DNA of 64,000 nt, taken from NCBI RefSeq assembly GCF_027359675.1, contig NZ_CP114786.1, positions 4,004,501 to 4,068,500 of the forward strand, in the 5' to 3' direction. Position 1 is the stretch's first letter. Each line of letters begins with the position of its first letter. The DNA comes from Roseibium sp. Sym1 (lineage in GTDB: Bacteria; Pseudomonadota; Alphaproteobacteria; Rhizobiales; Stappiaceae). The notes beneath the pieces are model-generated. The model saw nothing but the letters and a program-made list of their open reading frames with translations, did not search any database and was not told where the DNA came from. Positions 34,188 to 43,160 of this stretch are shown here, piece after piece. A program made the position numbers and the translations under genes.

Positions 34188-35717
34188 ATGATTTTTAGCA
34201 AAATACTGTTAAAAATAGCTATGGTTTCTTCGGTGCTCCTGCTGCAGTTTTCCGCTGCCTGCGCACAGGAAAGCCTGTCCTATGCACAGGCCTTTCTCAA
34301 TCACAGTGCCAGCATGCTGCTGATCGATCCGGACACAGGTGCGATCCTCGACGCCAACAAGGCGGCGCAGGCTTTTTACGGCTACGACCGAGCCACCCTG
34401 CGGAACATGGCCATCCAGGACATCAATCAGTTGACGCCGGACCAGGTGAAGGCGGAGCGCCAGCTGGCGAAATCCGAAAACCGGAACTATTTCATCTTCC
34501 GTCACAAGCGCGCCGATGGCTCCGTGCGCAGCGTGGAAGTGCATTCGACACCAGTGAACTACCGGGGCGAACCGGCTTTGCTCTCGATCGTGCACGACAT
34601 CTCTGCCGACGTGGACCGCCAGGAGCAACTCTGGCACTACAAGAACCGTCTTGAGGAGATGGTCGACCGGAAGAGTGCGGAGCTGGCCTCCGCCTATCGG
34701 GCGAGCAACCAGTGGATGCTGGCTCTGATTGTCACTTTGGGTGTCTCGCTCGTTGCCGTCTTCTTCCTGCTGCTGGAACGCGGTGCCGCACATCGCAAGT
34801 TACGGTCATCCGAATTGCGGCTTCGGGAAATCATCTTTGGAACCAATGTCGGTACCTGGGAACGGAACGTTCAGACCGGCGAAGCAATCTACAATGATCG
34901 CTGGGCGGACATCGTCGGATACAGTCTTGAGGAACTGGAGCCCGTCACCCCGGCAACCTGGGAGCGCCTTGCCCATCCGGACGATGTCAAAAAGTCCCGG
35001 ATGAAGCTTGAGGAAGTCTTCTCCGGCCAGAAGGAAGCCTACGACTGCGAGATCCGCATGCGGCACAAGGACGGGAACTGGGTCTGGGTGCTGGACCGCG
35101 GCCGTGTGGTCGAATGGACCGGCGACGGCAAAGCGTTGCGCATGTCGGGCACCCATTCGGACATCACGCGGCTGAAGCAGACCGAAGAAAAAGTCAGGCG
35201 TCTTGCCATGACCGACTATCTGACCGGGCTCTCCAACAGGGCTCATTTCAGCGAGTGCCTGGAGGACAATGTCCGGATCGCGGATCGGGAACAGCGCAAG
35301 TTCGCGCTGATGATGCTGGACCTGAACACGTTCAAGCCGGTCAACGACAGCCATGGCCATCCCGTGGGTGACGCCCTGTTGCAGTCTGTGGCCGAAACCA
35401 TCAAGAGATGCACCCGGGACGGCGATATCGTCACCCGGATCGGCGGAGACGAATTCGCGGTCATCATCGGCGACTATTGCGGCGAGGACGATGTTGTCTC
35501 CTGTGCCCGGCGCATCTATTCCGAAATCTCCAAGCCGACGGAGATCCAGAGCAAGTCGATCCAGATCAGTGTCAGCATCGGCATTTCCTATTTCCCGGAC
35601 GATGCCGATACCGCGGCAGACCTGATCAAATGTGCCGACCAGGCCATGTATCAGGCCAAGAAAAGCGGCGCCAACGTCATGACCCACAAGAGCTTCCGGA
35701 TGCGCGTGGCGAGCTGA
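34188..35717 (+). CDS. Membrane-bound PAS-PAS-GGDEF diguanylate cyclase
   Basis: This enzyme makes cyclic di-GMP from GTP. The 509-residue protein begins with a signal peptide or anchor (ending SAACAQ). A first PAS domain (about 28-145) then lies on the outer side (MLLIDPDTGAILDANKAAQA), with a membrane helix (WMLALIVTLGVSLVAVFFLL) near 180. A second, cytoplasmic PAS of PAS_3 type (ETGTWERN-like GTNVGTWERNVQTGEAIYND) and the GGDEF domain follow. The active site is intact (RIGGDEFAV, near residue 420), and an inhibitory RxxD site (RDGD) sits exactly five residues before it, so product inhibition is expected. A periplasmic PAS suggests sensing of an outside signal. It could affect the motility functions encoded nearby. 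Confidence 0.92.
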   Translation: MIFSKILLKIAMVSSVLLLQFSAACAQESLSYAQAFLNHSASMLLIDPDTGAILDANKAAQAFYGYDRATLRNMAIQDINQLTPDQVKAERQLAKSENRNYFIFRHKRADGSVRSVEVHSTPVNYRGEPALLSIVHDISADVDRQEQLWHYKNRLEEMVDRKSAELASAYRASNQWMLALIVTLGVSLVAVFFLLLERGAAHRKLRSSELRLREIIFGTNVGTWERNVQTGEAIYNDRWADIVGYSLEELEPVTPATWERLAHPDDVKKSRMKLEEVFSGQKEAYDCEIRMRHKDGNWVWVLDRGRVVEWTGDGKALRMSGTHSDITRLKQTEEKVRRLAMTDYLTGLSNRAHFSECLEDNVRIADREQRKFALMMLDLNTFKPVNDSHGHPVGDALLQSVAETIKRCTRDGDIVTRIGGDEFAVIIGDYCGEDDVVSCARRIYSEISKPTEIQSKSIQISVSIGISYFPDDADTAADLIKCADQAMYQAKKSGANVMTHKSFRMRVAS

Positions 35718-35755
35718 CAGCCTTTGTTGCGCCTGTGGGGAGCCTTTTCCGGTCC

Positions 35756-36571
35756 TCAGAGCCTCGTTCCTTTCACCAGCACTGCCTGCCTTGGGACAAC
35801 CAGACCGGCATTTGTCGCGTATTGCCTGTGCATGTCCATGAAGGCGTCCCTGAAGGCCGCCTGTCCCGTGCCGTCAAGAGAGGCGTGGGTGGCGGCAACG
35901 GGACCGAAGCCTTTCAGGTATTCCTGCCACACCGTCTCTGCGTCCGGCGCGTATAGAACCGTCGTCTGCTTCCGGGTGGCAATCGCAAAATCCCTGCCAA
36001 GGGCCGCGGCCAGCCAGTCCGGATTGCCCCATGCGAAGGGCGAGACCGGGGGAGGCGGCGCACTTGAAAAAGAGGCGATCAGGCGGAAGAAACGCGGGAT
36101 GTATCCCTCCGTTTCGTCCGCCCATGTGGCAAGGGCGAACCGGCCCCCCGGCCTGAGAACGCGCATCATTTCGGCAATGGCATTGTCCGGCACGCCCGAA
36201 AAGATGATCCCGTAGGTGGAAACAAGGCCATCGAATTCACCGTCCTCGAAGGGCAGGGCTTCTGCCGGGGCCTTCAGGAAGTCCGGCAGGGGATCCAACC
36301 CCTTTGACAGTTTTTCCGCGGCGTGAAGCATCCCCGGAGAGATGTCGATACCCGTGACCCTGGCGCCGCGCTGCGCCGCGAGGCGCGCGGCCCAGCCGGT
36401 GCCTGTGCCGATGTCCAGGATCCGTTCCGCCGGCCGCGGCCAGAGCATCTGCACGCAATGGGAAATCGTGTCCGAAAGGCCGAAGGAGATGCCGTCATAG
36501 GCGGCACCGGTGCTGCCCCACATCGCGGCTGCCGGATTGTCGTGGACCTGAATATCCATTTTGTCCTCCAT
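35756..36571 (-). CDS. Class I SAM-dependent methyltransferase (UbiE/UbiG-like)
   Basis: This is a 271-residue methyltransferase. Motif I is ERILDIGTGTGWAARLAAQR, the acidic loop is VTGIDISPGMLHAAEKLSKG, and motif II/III is DGLVSTYGIIFSGVPDNAIA followed by EMMRVLRPGGRFALATWADE. The substrate cannot be told; the fold is shared by quinone and small-molecule methyltransferases. The start is at MEDKMDIQ. It is divergent from an HxlR-family regulator gene with a palindromic site between them, so it is probably under that regulator's control. Confidence 0.88.
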   Translation of the reverse strand: MEDKMDIQVHDNPAAAMWGSTGAAYDGISFGLSDTISHCVQMLWPRPAERILDIGTGTGWAARLAAQRGARVTGIDISPGMLHAAEKLSKGLDPLPDFLKAPAEALPFEDGEFDGLVSTYGIIFSGVPDNAIAEMMRVLRPGGRFALATWADETEGYIPRFFRLIASFSSAPPPPVSPFAWGNPDWLAAALGRDFAIATRKQTTVLYAPDAETVWQEYLKGFGPVAATHASLDGTGQAAFRDAFMDMHRQYATNAGLVVPRQAVLVKGTRL

Positions 36572-36613
36572 GTTCGCTGTATCTTCAACCTGCGCGCGGA
36601 CACCGCCCGGCGC

Positions 36614-36632
36614 TACTCCACGAACTGGAGTA
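36614..36632. promoter_or_regulatory. Palindromic operator candidate between the methyltransferase and hxlR-type genes
   Basis: TACTCCACGAACTGGAGTA (36614-36632) has perfect 7-bp arms TACTCCA/TGGAGTA around a 5-bp centre. It sits midway in the 111-bp divergent promoter. HxlR-type regulators bind short palindromes in such positions, so autoregulation together with control of the methyltransferase is likely (inference). Confidence 0.55.
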
Positions 36633-36682
36633 TTCGCGTTCCGGTCGGGCTGGTATGATCGGCGCAATCATGGGAGGTGCCG

Positions 36683-37456
36683 ATGAAGAGCTACGGCCAG
36701 TTCTGCCCGATTGCCAAGGCCGCTGAGATCTTTTGCGAACGCTGGACGGCCTTGGTCTTGCGCAACCTCGGGGCGGGCGCCAGCCGCTTCAATGACATTC
36801 ATCGCGGTGTGCCGCACATGTCCGCCACCTTGCTTACGAGGCGCCTGCGCCAGCTGGAAGCCGAGGGCCTCGTGGAACGGCAACGCAGTGTCAGCGGCAA
36901 GAGCTGGACCTACCACCTGACGGCGGCGGGTGCCGAGTTCCTGCCACTGGTCGGTGCGCTGGCGGTATGGGGACAGCGCTGGACCCGCCGGGACCTGGAA
37001 GACGGGGAACTCGATCTCGGGCTCTTGATCTGGGGCCTGGAATATTCCGTCAATCCGGGGGTTTTCGGGACACCACGGCGGGTCGTCAAACTGTCGGTCA
37101 CCGACCAGCCGGAGCACAAACGGCGCTACTGGTTTGTCTGCGAGGACGGTACCCTGGACCTTTGTGTCTCCGACCCCGGCGGAGAAACGGATCTCTATCT
37201 GTCGGCAAGCCTGCCGGACCTCATCCATATCTATCGCGGCGACCTGCCGCTCGACGTTGCCGTCGACAGTGGCCGTCTCACCGTCGACGGGCCTCCGAAA
37301 CTGATCCGGAAACTCGGCGCCTGGTTCAATTTCGGCGTCATGGCCGGCACACCGCCGGCCGAGGGCAGTCCGGCCCGGAGGGAGCCGCGCGGCAGGGAGA
37401 CGGGAAGTCCGGCCGCGATTTCCGACCCCGGCATCGGCGATGCCGGCACGGCCTGA
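36683..37456 (+). CDS. HxlR-family transcriptional regulator with SCP2-like C-terminal part
   Basis: This 257-residue protein has an N-terminal HxlR winged helix (CPIAKAAEIFCERWTALVLR NLGAG; then FNDIHRGVPHMSATLLTRRL RQLEAEGLVERQ) with the conserved Cys at residue 8 and Trp in the CERWT region. Its C-terminal half (about 125-215: VVKLSVTDQPEHKRRYWFVC; DLYLSASLPDLIHIYRGDLP LDVAVDSG) resembles a sterol-carrier-type ligand pocket, so it is longer than plain HxlR proteins (about 110-130). I used the ATG at 36683 because GGGAGG lies just upstream. It is divergent from a methyltransferase gene. Confidence 0.88.
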   Translation: MKSYGQFCPIAKAAEIFCERWTALVLRNLGAGASRFNDIHRGVPHMSATLLTRRLRQLEAEGLVERQRSVSGKSWTYHLTAAGAEFLPLVGALAVWGQRWTRRDLEDGELDLGLLIWGLEYSVNPGVFGTPRRVVKLSVTDQPEHKRRYWFVCEDGTLDLCVSDPGGETDLYLSASLPDLIHIYRGDLPLDVAVDSGRLTVDGPPKLIRKLGAWFNFGVMAGTPPAEGSPARREPRGRETGSPAAISDPGIGDAGTA

Positions 37457-37509
37457 TCCGCCCGATCGAACAAACCACGGATGGTTCCTCGCGCAGCCGG
37501 GCCGGAGCA

Positions 37510-37582
37510 TGAGGTTGCTCTTCAGGGTTGATTGCAACCTCAAATGAGGCTATTCACTTAACTATGAGGTACGTACCTCATA
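37510..37582. promoter_or_regulatory. Cluster of GAGGT palindromes upstream of the PPOX-like gene
   Basis: Three symmetric elements share the TGAGG/CCTCA core: TGAGGTTGC (37510-37518) with GCAACCTCA (37534-37542), CCTCAAATGAGG (37538-37549), and the perfect 20-bp palindrome TATGAGGTACGTACCTCATA (37563-37582). They lie in the 225-bp gap between the HxlR gene and the pyridoxamine-phosphate-oxidase-like gene. The last is an excellent operator candidate about 100 bp before that gene; the first may also act as a terminator for the HxlR gene. Confidence 0.6.
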
Positions 37583-37681
37583 TTTTCATGCCGGGGTTTT
37601 GCCGTATGTGCCCACACTTGCGATACATCCGCAATCACCCAGGCGAGCGTGGGCCGGTTTGCGTTTTGAGGAGGCAATCGC

Positions 37682-38332
37682 ATGACGGAGTACAAGTCTG
37701 ATCCCGAACATATCATCGGGGATGAAGAGGCCCTTCGCGGCCTGTTTCCGGCGGTCACGCCCCTGGCGGTTCAGAAATGTCAGGATGTGCTCGACAAGCA
37801 TGCGCAAGCCTTCATTCGCCGTTCCCCTTTCCTCTGCCTTGGCACGCAGGATATGGACGGCAAGGCGGATGTCAGTCCGCGCGGGGATCCGGCCGGTTTT
37901 GTCAGGATCCTGGACGACAAGACGCTGGCGATACCGGACCGGCCCGGAAACAACCGTCTGGACAGTCTTGCCAACATCATCGCAAACCCCAATGTCGGGT
38001 TGCTGTTCCTCATCCCGGGGTTTGACGACACGCTGCGTGTGAACGGCACGGCAACTCTGGTGACTACCCCGGACCTGCTGGCGGACTTGAGCGTTCAAGG
38101 GCGCGAGCCCAGGCTTGCCATCCTTGTCGAGGTGCGCGAGGTGTTCCTGCATTGCGCCAAGGCGTTCCGGCGCTCGCACCTCTGGGATCCGGAGCATTTT
38201 CAGGATCGCGGCGGAATGCCCAGTCTTGCAAGGATCATATTGGACCAGACCAACGGCATGCCGGAGGATGAAAACGAGATGCGCCGGATCGACGAGGAGC
38301 TCGAGGCGACCTACAAGAGAACGCTTTACTGA
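37682..38332 (+). CDS. Pyridoxamine 5'-phosphate oxidase family flavoprotein
   Basis: This 216-residue protein is of the PPOX split-barrel class, MSMEG_1061-like subgroup. Seen segments are FIRRSPFLCLGTQDMDGKAD VSPRGDPAGFV, KTLAIPDRPGNNRLDSLANI and NPNVGLLFLIPGFDDTLRVN GTA, which form the FMN-binding barrel. Such proteins bind FMN or heme-like cofactors, and most have no known substrate. They are not the vitamin B6 enzyme PdxH. The gene stands alone behind the strong 37563-37582 palindrome and converges on the PLP-enzyme gene 21 bp away. Confidence 0.88.
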   Translation: MTEYKSDPEHIIGDEEALRGLFPAVTPLAVQKCQDVLDKHAQAFIRRSPFLCLGTQDMDGKADVSPRGDPAGFVRILDDKTLAIPDRPGNNRLDSLANIIANPNVGLLFLIPGFDDTLRVNGTATLVTTPDLLADLSVQGREPRLAILVEVREVFLHCAKAFRRSHLWDPEHFQDRGGMPSLARIILDQTNGMPEDENEMRRIDEELEATYKRTLY

Positions 38333-38353
38333 GTTGAAGCCCTGCCTTCCGGT

Positions 38354-39397
38354 TTATGCGCACCAACCTTCCAGCTCCCGGGTGTAATCCGAAAGATCTC
38401 CGAATTTTTCCGCCACCCAGTCCGGGTTGTAATAGGTATCGAGATAGCGCTGGCCGCTGTCGCACATGACCGTGACGATGGAGCCCCGTTCTCCCCGCTC
38501 GATCATTTCCCGGGCAATCTTGAGCGTGCCCCAGAGATTGGTGCCAGTGGAAGCGCCTGCCTTGCGGCCGATCAGCCTTTCGAGCCACAGCATGGTGGCG
38601 ACGCTGGCCGCGTCGGGCACCTTGATCATCCGGTCGATCACCTCCGGCAGGAAGGAATGCTCGACCGCCGGCCGGCCGATCCCCTCGATGCGGCTGGAAC
38701 AATTGGCGGCAAGGCTGCGGTCGCCTGTCCGGAAGGCGTCGTGGAAGACCGAGTTTTCCGGATCGACCACGGTCAGTTCGGTGTCGTGGCCGCGGTAGCG
38801 GATGAAACGGCCAAGCGTGGCCGAGGTGCCGCCGGTGCCGGCGCTCATGATCAGCATCCGCGGGACGGGATGGGGCTCGAAGGCCATCTGCTCGAAGATG
38901 CTCTCGGCAATGTTGTTGTTGCCGCGCCAGTCGGTTGCCCTTTCGGCATAGGTGAACTGGTCCATGAAATGGCCGCCCATCTCCGCGGCCAGGGCCGCGG
39001 CGGCGTCATGCATTTCCGGGGCGGAGCCGACATAGTGCGGTTCGCCGCCATAAAGCCGGATCAGCTCGATCTTGCTGTGCGCGGTTGATCGCGGCACCAC
39101 CGCAATGAAGGGAACCCCGATCATCTGGGCGAAATAAGCTTCCGATACCGCCGTGCTGCCCGACGAGGCTTCGATCACCGGAGTGCCCTCCCGGATCCCG
39201 CCGTTGCACAGCGCATAGAGGAACAGGGAGCGGGCGAGGCGGTGTTTCAGGCTGCCGGTCGGATGAGTGCTTTCGTCCTTCAGGTAGATGTCGACACCTT
39301 CACAGCTCAGGCCGTGCAGCTTGAACAGATGCGTGTCGGCGGAACGGTGGGCATCCGCGTTGATTTTGGCGATCGCGTCATGCACCCATTTGTCCAT
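38354..39397 (-). CDS. PLP-dependent cysteine synthase/desulfhydrase family protein
   Basis: This is a fold-type II PLP enzyme of 347 residues. The PLP lysine is in [20 protein letters not shown] (SLKHR), the Ser/Thr substrate loop in [20 protein letters not shown], and the phosphate loop in [20 protein letters not shown]. The family includes cysteine synthases and Cds1-like L-cysteine desulfhydrases; the long C-terminal part and the [20 protein letters not shown] motif favour the Cds1-like group over CysK/CysM. The start is set at MDKWVHD, preceded by GGGGGAGA. It follows the LuxR-type gene on the same strand with 40 bp between, so the regulator probably acts on it. Confidence 0.87.
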   Translation of the reverse strand: MDKWVHDAIAKINADAHRSADTHLFKLHGLSCEGVDIYLKDESTHPTGSLKHRLARSLFLYALCNGGIREGTPVIEASSGSTAVSEAYFAQMIGVPFIAVVPRSTAHSKIELIRLYGGEPHYVGSAPEMHDAAAALAAEMGGHFMDQFTYAERATDWRGNNNIAESIFEQMAFEPHPVPRMLIMSAGTGGTSATLGRFIRYRGHDTELTVVDPENSVFHDAFRTGDRSLAANCSSRIEGIGRPAVEHSFLPEVIDRMIKVPDAASVATMLWLERLIGRKAGASTGTNLWGTLKIAREMIERGERGSIVTVMCDSGQRYLDTYYNPDWVAEKFGDLSDYTRELEGWCA

Positions 39398-39437
39398 CTT
39401 GCAGTCTCCCCCGAATGCGACTCCGGAAAGACTGGCC

Positions 39438-39983
39438 CTAAAGAGGAATTCCCGCAATATGGGCGACGAGCTCCAGGCTGTTGCGGGCGCTGAATTTCTT
39501 CATCAGGCGGGCCCGGTGCACCTCCACCGTGCGCGGGGACAGGTCGAGCAGGCGGGCGATTTCCTTTGTCGTGTTGCCTTCCGCCAGGAGTTTGGCGACC
39601 TGGCGTTCGCGCAGGCTCATCTCGGCGAGCGGCCGGTCCTCGGAAATATCGGCGAAACTCCAGACGGCCCGGGCAAAGGGGGCGTCGGGGTCGAGCGACT
39701 GGCCGCGTACCCGGCACCAGAACAGCTGGCCGCACTTGCGGCGCATGATGCGCTCGTCCCGATAGCGTCCGGTGCCGCGCATGATCTCCTGGCCGATGCG
39801 GCCAATGTACTGAAACTCTTCCGAAGAGGGATAGAGGATCGAGAGCGACGCGCCGGTGAGGTCTTCGGGCGCATGGCCGAACATCTCCGCAAGCCTTGGA
39901 TTGCAGCGCCGAATGTCCCGGTTCTCCGTGAAGGCAAGTCCTATCGGAGCGTTCTCGAATGCAAGCACCGCCAATTCGTCCAT
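39438..39983 (-). CDS. PAS-LuxR transcriptional regulator
   Basis: This is a 181-residue regulator with one PAS domain (about 1-118: [50 protein letters not shown]) and a C-terminal LuxR helix-turn-helix ([40 protein letters not shown]). There is no receiver domain, so the PAS domain would be the sensor. It resembles FixJ-like or stand-alone PAS-LuxR proteins. It lies directly upstream of the cysteine desulfhydrase-like gene, in the same direction, so a sulfur or cysteine signal is conceivable but not shown. Confidence 0.88.
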   Translation of the reverse strand: MDELAVLAFENAPIGLAFTENRDIRRCNPRLAEMFGHAPEDLTGASLSILYPSSEEFQYIGRIGQEIMRGTGRYRDERIMRRKCGQLFWCRVRGQSLDPDAPFARAVWSFADISEDRPLAEMSLRERQVAKLLAEGNTTKEIARLLDLSPRTVEVHRARLMKKFSARNSLELVAHIAGIPL

Positions 39984-40074
39984 GATCCCCCCGGCATGTC
40001 TTTACCGAAATCTAACGGCAAGAGGCCGGATAATACCATATGGCTGTAAGGCCAGTCGGGATGTCCGGCCCGGA

Positions 40075-41328
40075 TCAGACGTGCGCGGGGAAACGGCGGG
40101 CCGCTTCGCCGCCGCTGGTGCCGGGAGGCTGCTCGCGCCCGCACTGCTCCAGGGCGGCGTTGATCCCTCTCAGTTCCGCCAGGCCGACATGACGGCCGAC
40201 CAGGGGATAACCTGGCTGGCCGAGGCGCTTCCGGTCGTCCACCGTATCGGGGCCGTGATCCGGACGGAAGGGGATTTCGGCATCGGCACGTCCGGCGATG
40301 CGCCGGCGCGCCTCTTCGGCGCGGACTTCCGCTATCAGCGCGACCATGTCCACGTCGCCGGTCAGGTGGCCGCTTTCGTGGAAGGAATTGGGCACACCTT
40401 CCGTTTCGCGGCGGACATTTCTCAGGTGCAGGAAATGCACCCTGTCGCCAAGGCGCCGCATCATGCCGGGAAGATCGTTGTCCGGCCGTACACCAAGCGA
40501 CCCCGAACACAGCGTGATGCCATTGGCGGGCAGATCGACGGCGTCCATGACGGCCCTGTAGTCGGCTTCGCATGACATGATCCGGGGCAGTCCGAGAAGC
40601 GGGAAGGGCGGATCGTCCGGATGGCAGCACAGGCGCAGACCGAGGCGTTCCGCGACAGGTGCGACCAGTTCCAGAAAGTCGGTGAGATTGGCGCGCAGAC
40701 GGTCGGGGCCGATGTCCCGGTAAAGCTCGAGATGGGTCAGAAGCCTTTCGGGTGACAGGCCTTCGGGTTCGCCCGGTAAGCCGCACAGGATCGCACCGCT
40801 CAGCGCGGACAGGGCGTCATCGCTCATGCCTGCGGCCCTGCAAGCGGCGTTTTCGACGATGTCCGGGGCATGGACCGCTCCCGGACGGCGCAGGACGTGC
40901 AGGTCGAACACGGCGAAATCCGTGAGGTCGAAGCGCATGCAGGTCGTGCCGTCGGGGAGCGGGTGATACAGCGCGGTGCGGGTCCAGTCGAGCACCGGCA
41001 TGAAGTTGTAACAGATGGTGTTCAGCCCGGCGGCGGCGAGGTTTTCCAGGCTCTCGCTCCAGGCGGCGACGTGATCGCGCCAGGCGCCGGACTGCCGCTT
41101 GATGTCCTCCGAGACGGGCAGGCTCTCGACCACCTCCCAGGTCAGGCCGGTAGGCGACCCGGTCGTGCCGGCAATTTTCTCCTGATGTGCCGCGATCTCC
41201 TCAGCCGGCCAGGTGACGCCCGGCGGCAGGTGATGCAGGGCCGAGACGATGCCGGATACCCCGGTTTGCCTGAGGCTTTCGATCGTCACAGGGTCGCTCG
41301 AGCCAAACCACCGCCAAGTTTCGCGCAT
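40075..41328 (-). CDS. uxuA: Mannonate dehydratase UxuA
   Basis: UxuA converts D-mannonate to 2-keto-3-deoxygluconate in hexuronate breakdown. The 417-residue TIM-barrel protein starts with the family signature METWRWFG-like MRETWRWFGSSDPVTIESLR QTGVSGIVSALHHLPPGVTW. It also has NTICYNFMPVLDWTRTALYH, the metal-site region LRLCCHPDDPPFPLLGLPRI (Cys and His ligands), and HFLHLRNVRRETEGVPNSFH ESGHLTGDVDM. Length is slightly above average. It is divergent from a GntR regulator that precedes a TRAP transporter, which suggests uptake and breakdown of a sugar acid. No uxaC or uxuB is in the window. Confidence 0.93.
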   Translation of the reverse strand: MRETWRWFGSSDPVTIESLRQTGVSGIVSALHHLPPGVTWPAEEIAAHQEKIAGTTGSPTGLTWEVVESLPVSEDIKRQSGAWRDHVAAWSESLENLAAAGLNTICYNFMPVLDWTRTALYHPLPDGTTCMRFDLTDFAVFDLHVLRRPGAVHAPDIVENAACRAAGMSDDALSALSGAILCGLPGEPEGLSPERLLTHLELYRDIGPDRLRANLTDFLELVAPVAERLGLRLCCHPDDPPFPLLGLPRIMSCEADYRAVMDAVDLPANGITLCSGSLGVRPDNDLPGMMRRLGDRVHFLHLRNVRRETEGVPNSFHESGHLTGDVDMVALIAEVRAEEARRRIAGRADAEIPFRPDHGPDTVDDRKRLGQPGYPLVGRHVGLAELRGINAALEQCGREQPPGTSGGEAARRFPAHV

Positions 41329-41414
41329 CTGCCTTTCTCTCCCTTGCCAATCCTGTTACGCCGCCAAGGTCGACAGCACGGATCGTGTTGATTGTTGACT
41401 AGTATGGTAGAATG

Positions 41415-41427
41415 GTGCAGTGTGCAC
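41415..41427. promoter_or_regulatory. Palindrome in the uxuA/gntR divergent promoter
   Basis: GTGCAGTGTGCAC (41415-41427) is a perfect 5+3+5 palindrome, ending 15 bp upstream of the GntR ATG and inside the 114-bp uxuA/gntR spacer. It is a good candidate for the GntR operator. It overlaps the place where the -10 region would be, which suits repression. Confidence 0.5.
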
Positions 41428-41442
41428 AAGAGGAGAGTTCAG

Positions 41443-42123
41443 ATGCAAGTCACGCCGGAACCAGTTTCGAAATTGAGCACCACCGAGCCGATCGGTGCGC
41501 AGCTGGTTTCGATCTTGCGCGGGCGGATCATCCGCAATGAGCTTCAACCCGGGACAAGGCTGTCAGAGGCGGGGATCGCCTCCGAGTTCGACATCAGCCG
41601 GCAGCCCGTGCGTGAAGTGTTCATCCGGCTTGCGGAAGAGGGACTTCTTGAAGTGCGCCCGCAGCGGGGAACCATCGTGCCGCGGATTTCCGCCCGGATG
41701 GTGGAGGACGCCAGGTTCATTCGCGAGGCGATCGAGGCGGACGTGGTCAAGCATGCCGCAGCCAAGTTCGATCGTGGCCAGGTTGCCGAGCTTGATCAGC
41801 TTCTCGAGCATCAGAAGCGCGCAAAAGATGTGCACGAGTTCATCGAACTGGACGATCAGTTCCACCGGGGCCTGGCCGATGGCATCGGACGTGCGCACGC
41901 GTGGAATGTGATCGAGGCGCTGAAGGCGCAGCTCGACCGGGTGAGATACCTGTCTCTCCAGCAATTCCCCAAGGCAAAGCTGATCGAACAGCACTCGGCA
42001 GTGATCGAGGCGATCAGGGCCGGGGACCCGGGACAGGCGGAAGCCGCCATGCGGCGCCACCTGAACACGATCGTCGACGATCTTCCCGTGATCGCCGCCG
42101 AACAACCAGACCATTTCGAATAG
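41443..42123 (+). CDS. GntR-family regulator of the uronate/TRAP genes
   Basis: This is a 226-residue GntR regulator of the FadR subfamily with an FCD-type effector domain. The N-terminal winged helix is IGAQLVSILRGRIIRNELQP GTRLSEAGIASEFDISRQPV REVFIRLAEEGLLEV. The FCD part has metal-type residues in RFIREAIEADVVKHAAAKFD, LDDQFHRGLADGIGR and IEQHSAVIEAIRAGDPGQAE. I chose the ATG at 41443 because AGGAGAG is placed just upstream. It lies divergent from uxuA and 34 bp before dctP, so it probably senses a sugar acid and controls both. Confidence 0.92.
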   Translation: MQVTPEPVSKLSTTEPIGAQLVSILRGRIIRNELQPGTRLSEAGIASEFDISRQPVREVFIRLAEEGLLEVRPQRGTIVPRISARMVEDARFIREAIEADVVKHAAAKFDRGQVAELDQLLEHQKRAKDVHEFIELDDQFHRGLADGIGRAHAWNVIEALKAQLDRVRYLSLQQFPKAKLIEQHSAVIEAIRAGDPGQAEAAMRRHLNTIVDDLPVIAAEQPDHFE

Positions 42124-42157
42124 TCGCAACCAGCATCACCAGTGGAGGAGACCAAAA

Positions 42158-43138
42158 ATGATGAACTGGATACTCAAGGGCGCTGCGGTTTCGCTCGCCG
42201 CCATCATGGCGGCCGGCACCGCTTCGGCACAGGACTACACGCTCAACATCAACACAGCGCTTGCCACCTCCGACCCGCTTTATGCCGGGCTTGAGTCACT
42301 GCGCGACAAGATTGTCGAGGCCTCCGACGGGCGGCTGGCAGTCCAGCTTTTCCCGAATTCGCAGCTCGGTCCGGACGAGGACGTCCTGGAGCAGGCCCGC
42401 ACCGGTGCACCCGTCGCGGTGGTTGTCGACGGAGGCCGTCTGGCCGTCTACCAGAAGGAAATGGGCATTCTGGGGGCGCCGTTCCTGGCGTCGGGCTATG
42501 ACGGCATCCGCCGCGTTGTCACCTCCGACATTTTCGAAGGCTGGGTCGACGACATGGCCGAGGGCTCCGGCCTGCAGGTGCTCAGCTTCAACTGGTGGCA
42601 GGGCGAACGCCATCTCCTGACCAACAAGCCGATCGGCGGTCCGGCCGACCTGGAAGGCATCCGCATGCGCACGCCGGGCGCACCGGTCTGGATGGGCACC
42701 ATCAAGGCCATGGGCGCCACGCCGACGCCGCTGCCGTGGGCAGAAGTCTATTCCGCGCTCAGCGCCAACGTCATCGACGGCGCCGAGGCACAGTTTCCGG
42801 CCATTGTCGGCGCAAAGCTGGACGAGGTGATCTCGCACGTGACCAAGACCGGCCACATCAACCTGATCACCGGGCTGGTGACGTCGGCCGAATGGTTCAA
42901 CAGCCTGCCGGAAGACCTGCAGAAGATCCTCCGGGACGAGGCGCTTGCCGCCGGTGACGTTGCGTCCTACGGAACCCGGGACAGCCTGGCAGCCATCGAG
43001 ACCAAACTGACAGAATCCGGTGTCACGGTCACGGAGATCGACACGGCGCCGTTCCGCGAGGCAACCGCACCGGTCTATGACGAGCTTGGCTATGGCGAAC
43101 TGCGTGATACCGTTCGCGGCATTGCTGCCGGCAACTGA
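42158..43138 (+). CDS. dctP: TRAP transporter substrate-binding protein DctP
   Basis: This is the periplasmic receptor of a TRAP transporter, 326 residues, with a signal peptide (LKGAAVSLAAIMAAGTASAQ). The DctP domain includes LRDKIVEASDGRLAVQLFPN SQLGPDEDVLEQARTG and the ligand arginine region LEGIRMRTPGAPVWMGTIKA MGATPTPLPWAEVYSALSAN. The motif R-M-R-T-P holds the conserved Arg that binds a substrate carboxylate. It has GGAGGAGA before its start. With UxuA beside it, a sugar acid substrate is likely (inference). Confidence 0.94.
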   Translation: MMNWILKGAAVSLAAIMAAGTASAQDYTLNINTALATSDPLYAGLESLRDKIVEASDGRLAVQLFPNSQLGPDEDVLEQARTGAPVAVVVDGGRLAVYQKEMGILGAPFLASGYDGIRRVVTSDIFEGWVDDMAEGSGLQVLSFNWWQGERHLLTNKPIGGPADLEGIRMRTPGAPVWMGTIKAMGATPTPLPWAEVYSALSANVIDGAEAQFPAIVGAKLDEVISHVTKTGHINLITGLVTSAEWFNSLPEDLQKILRDEALAAGDVASYGTRDSLAAIETKLTESGVTVTEIDTAPFREATAPVYDELGYGELRDTVRGIAAGN

Positions 43139-43160
43139 GCCAGACAAAATGTAAAAGAAG

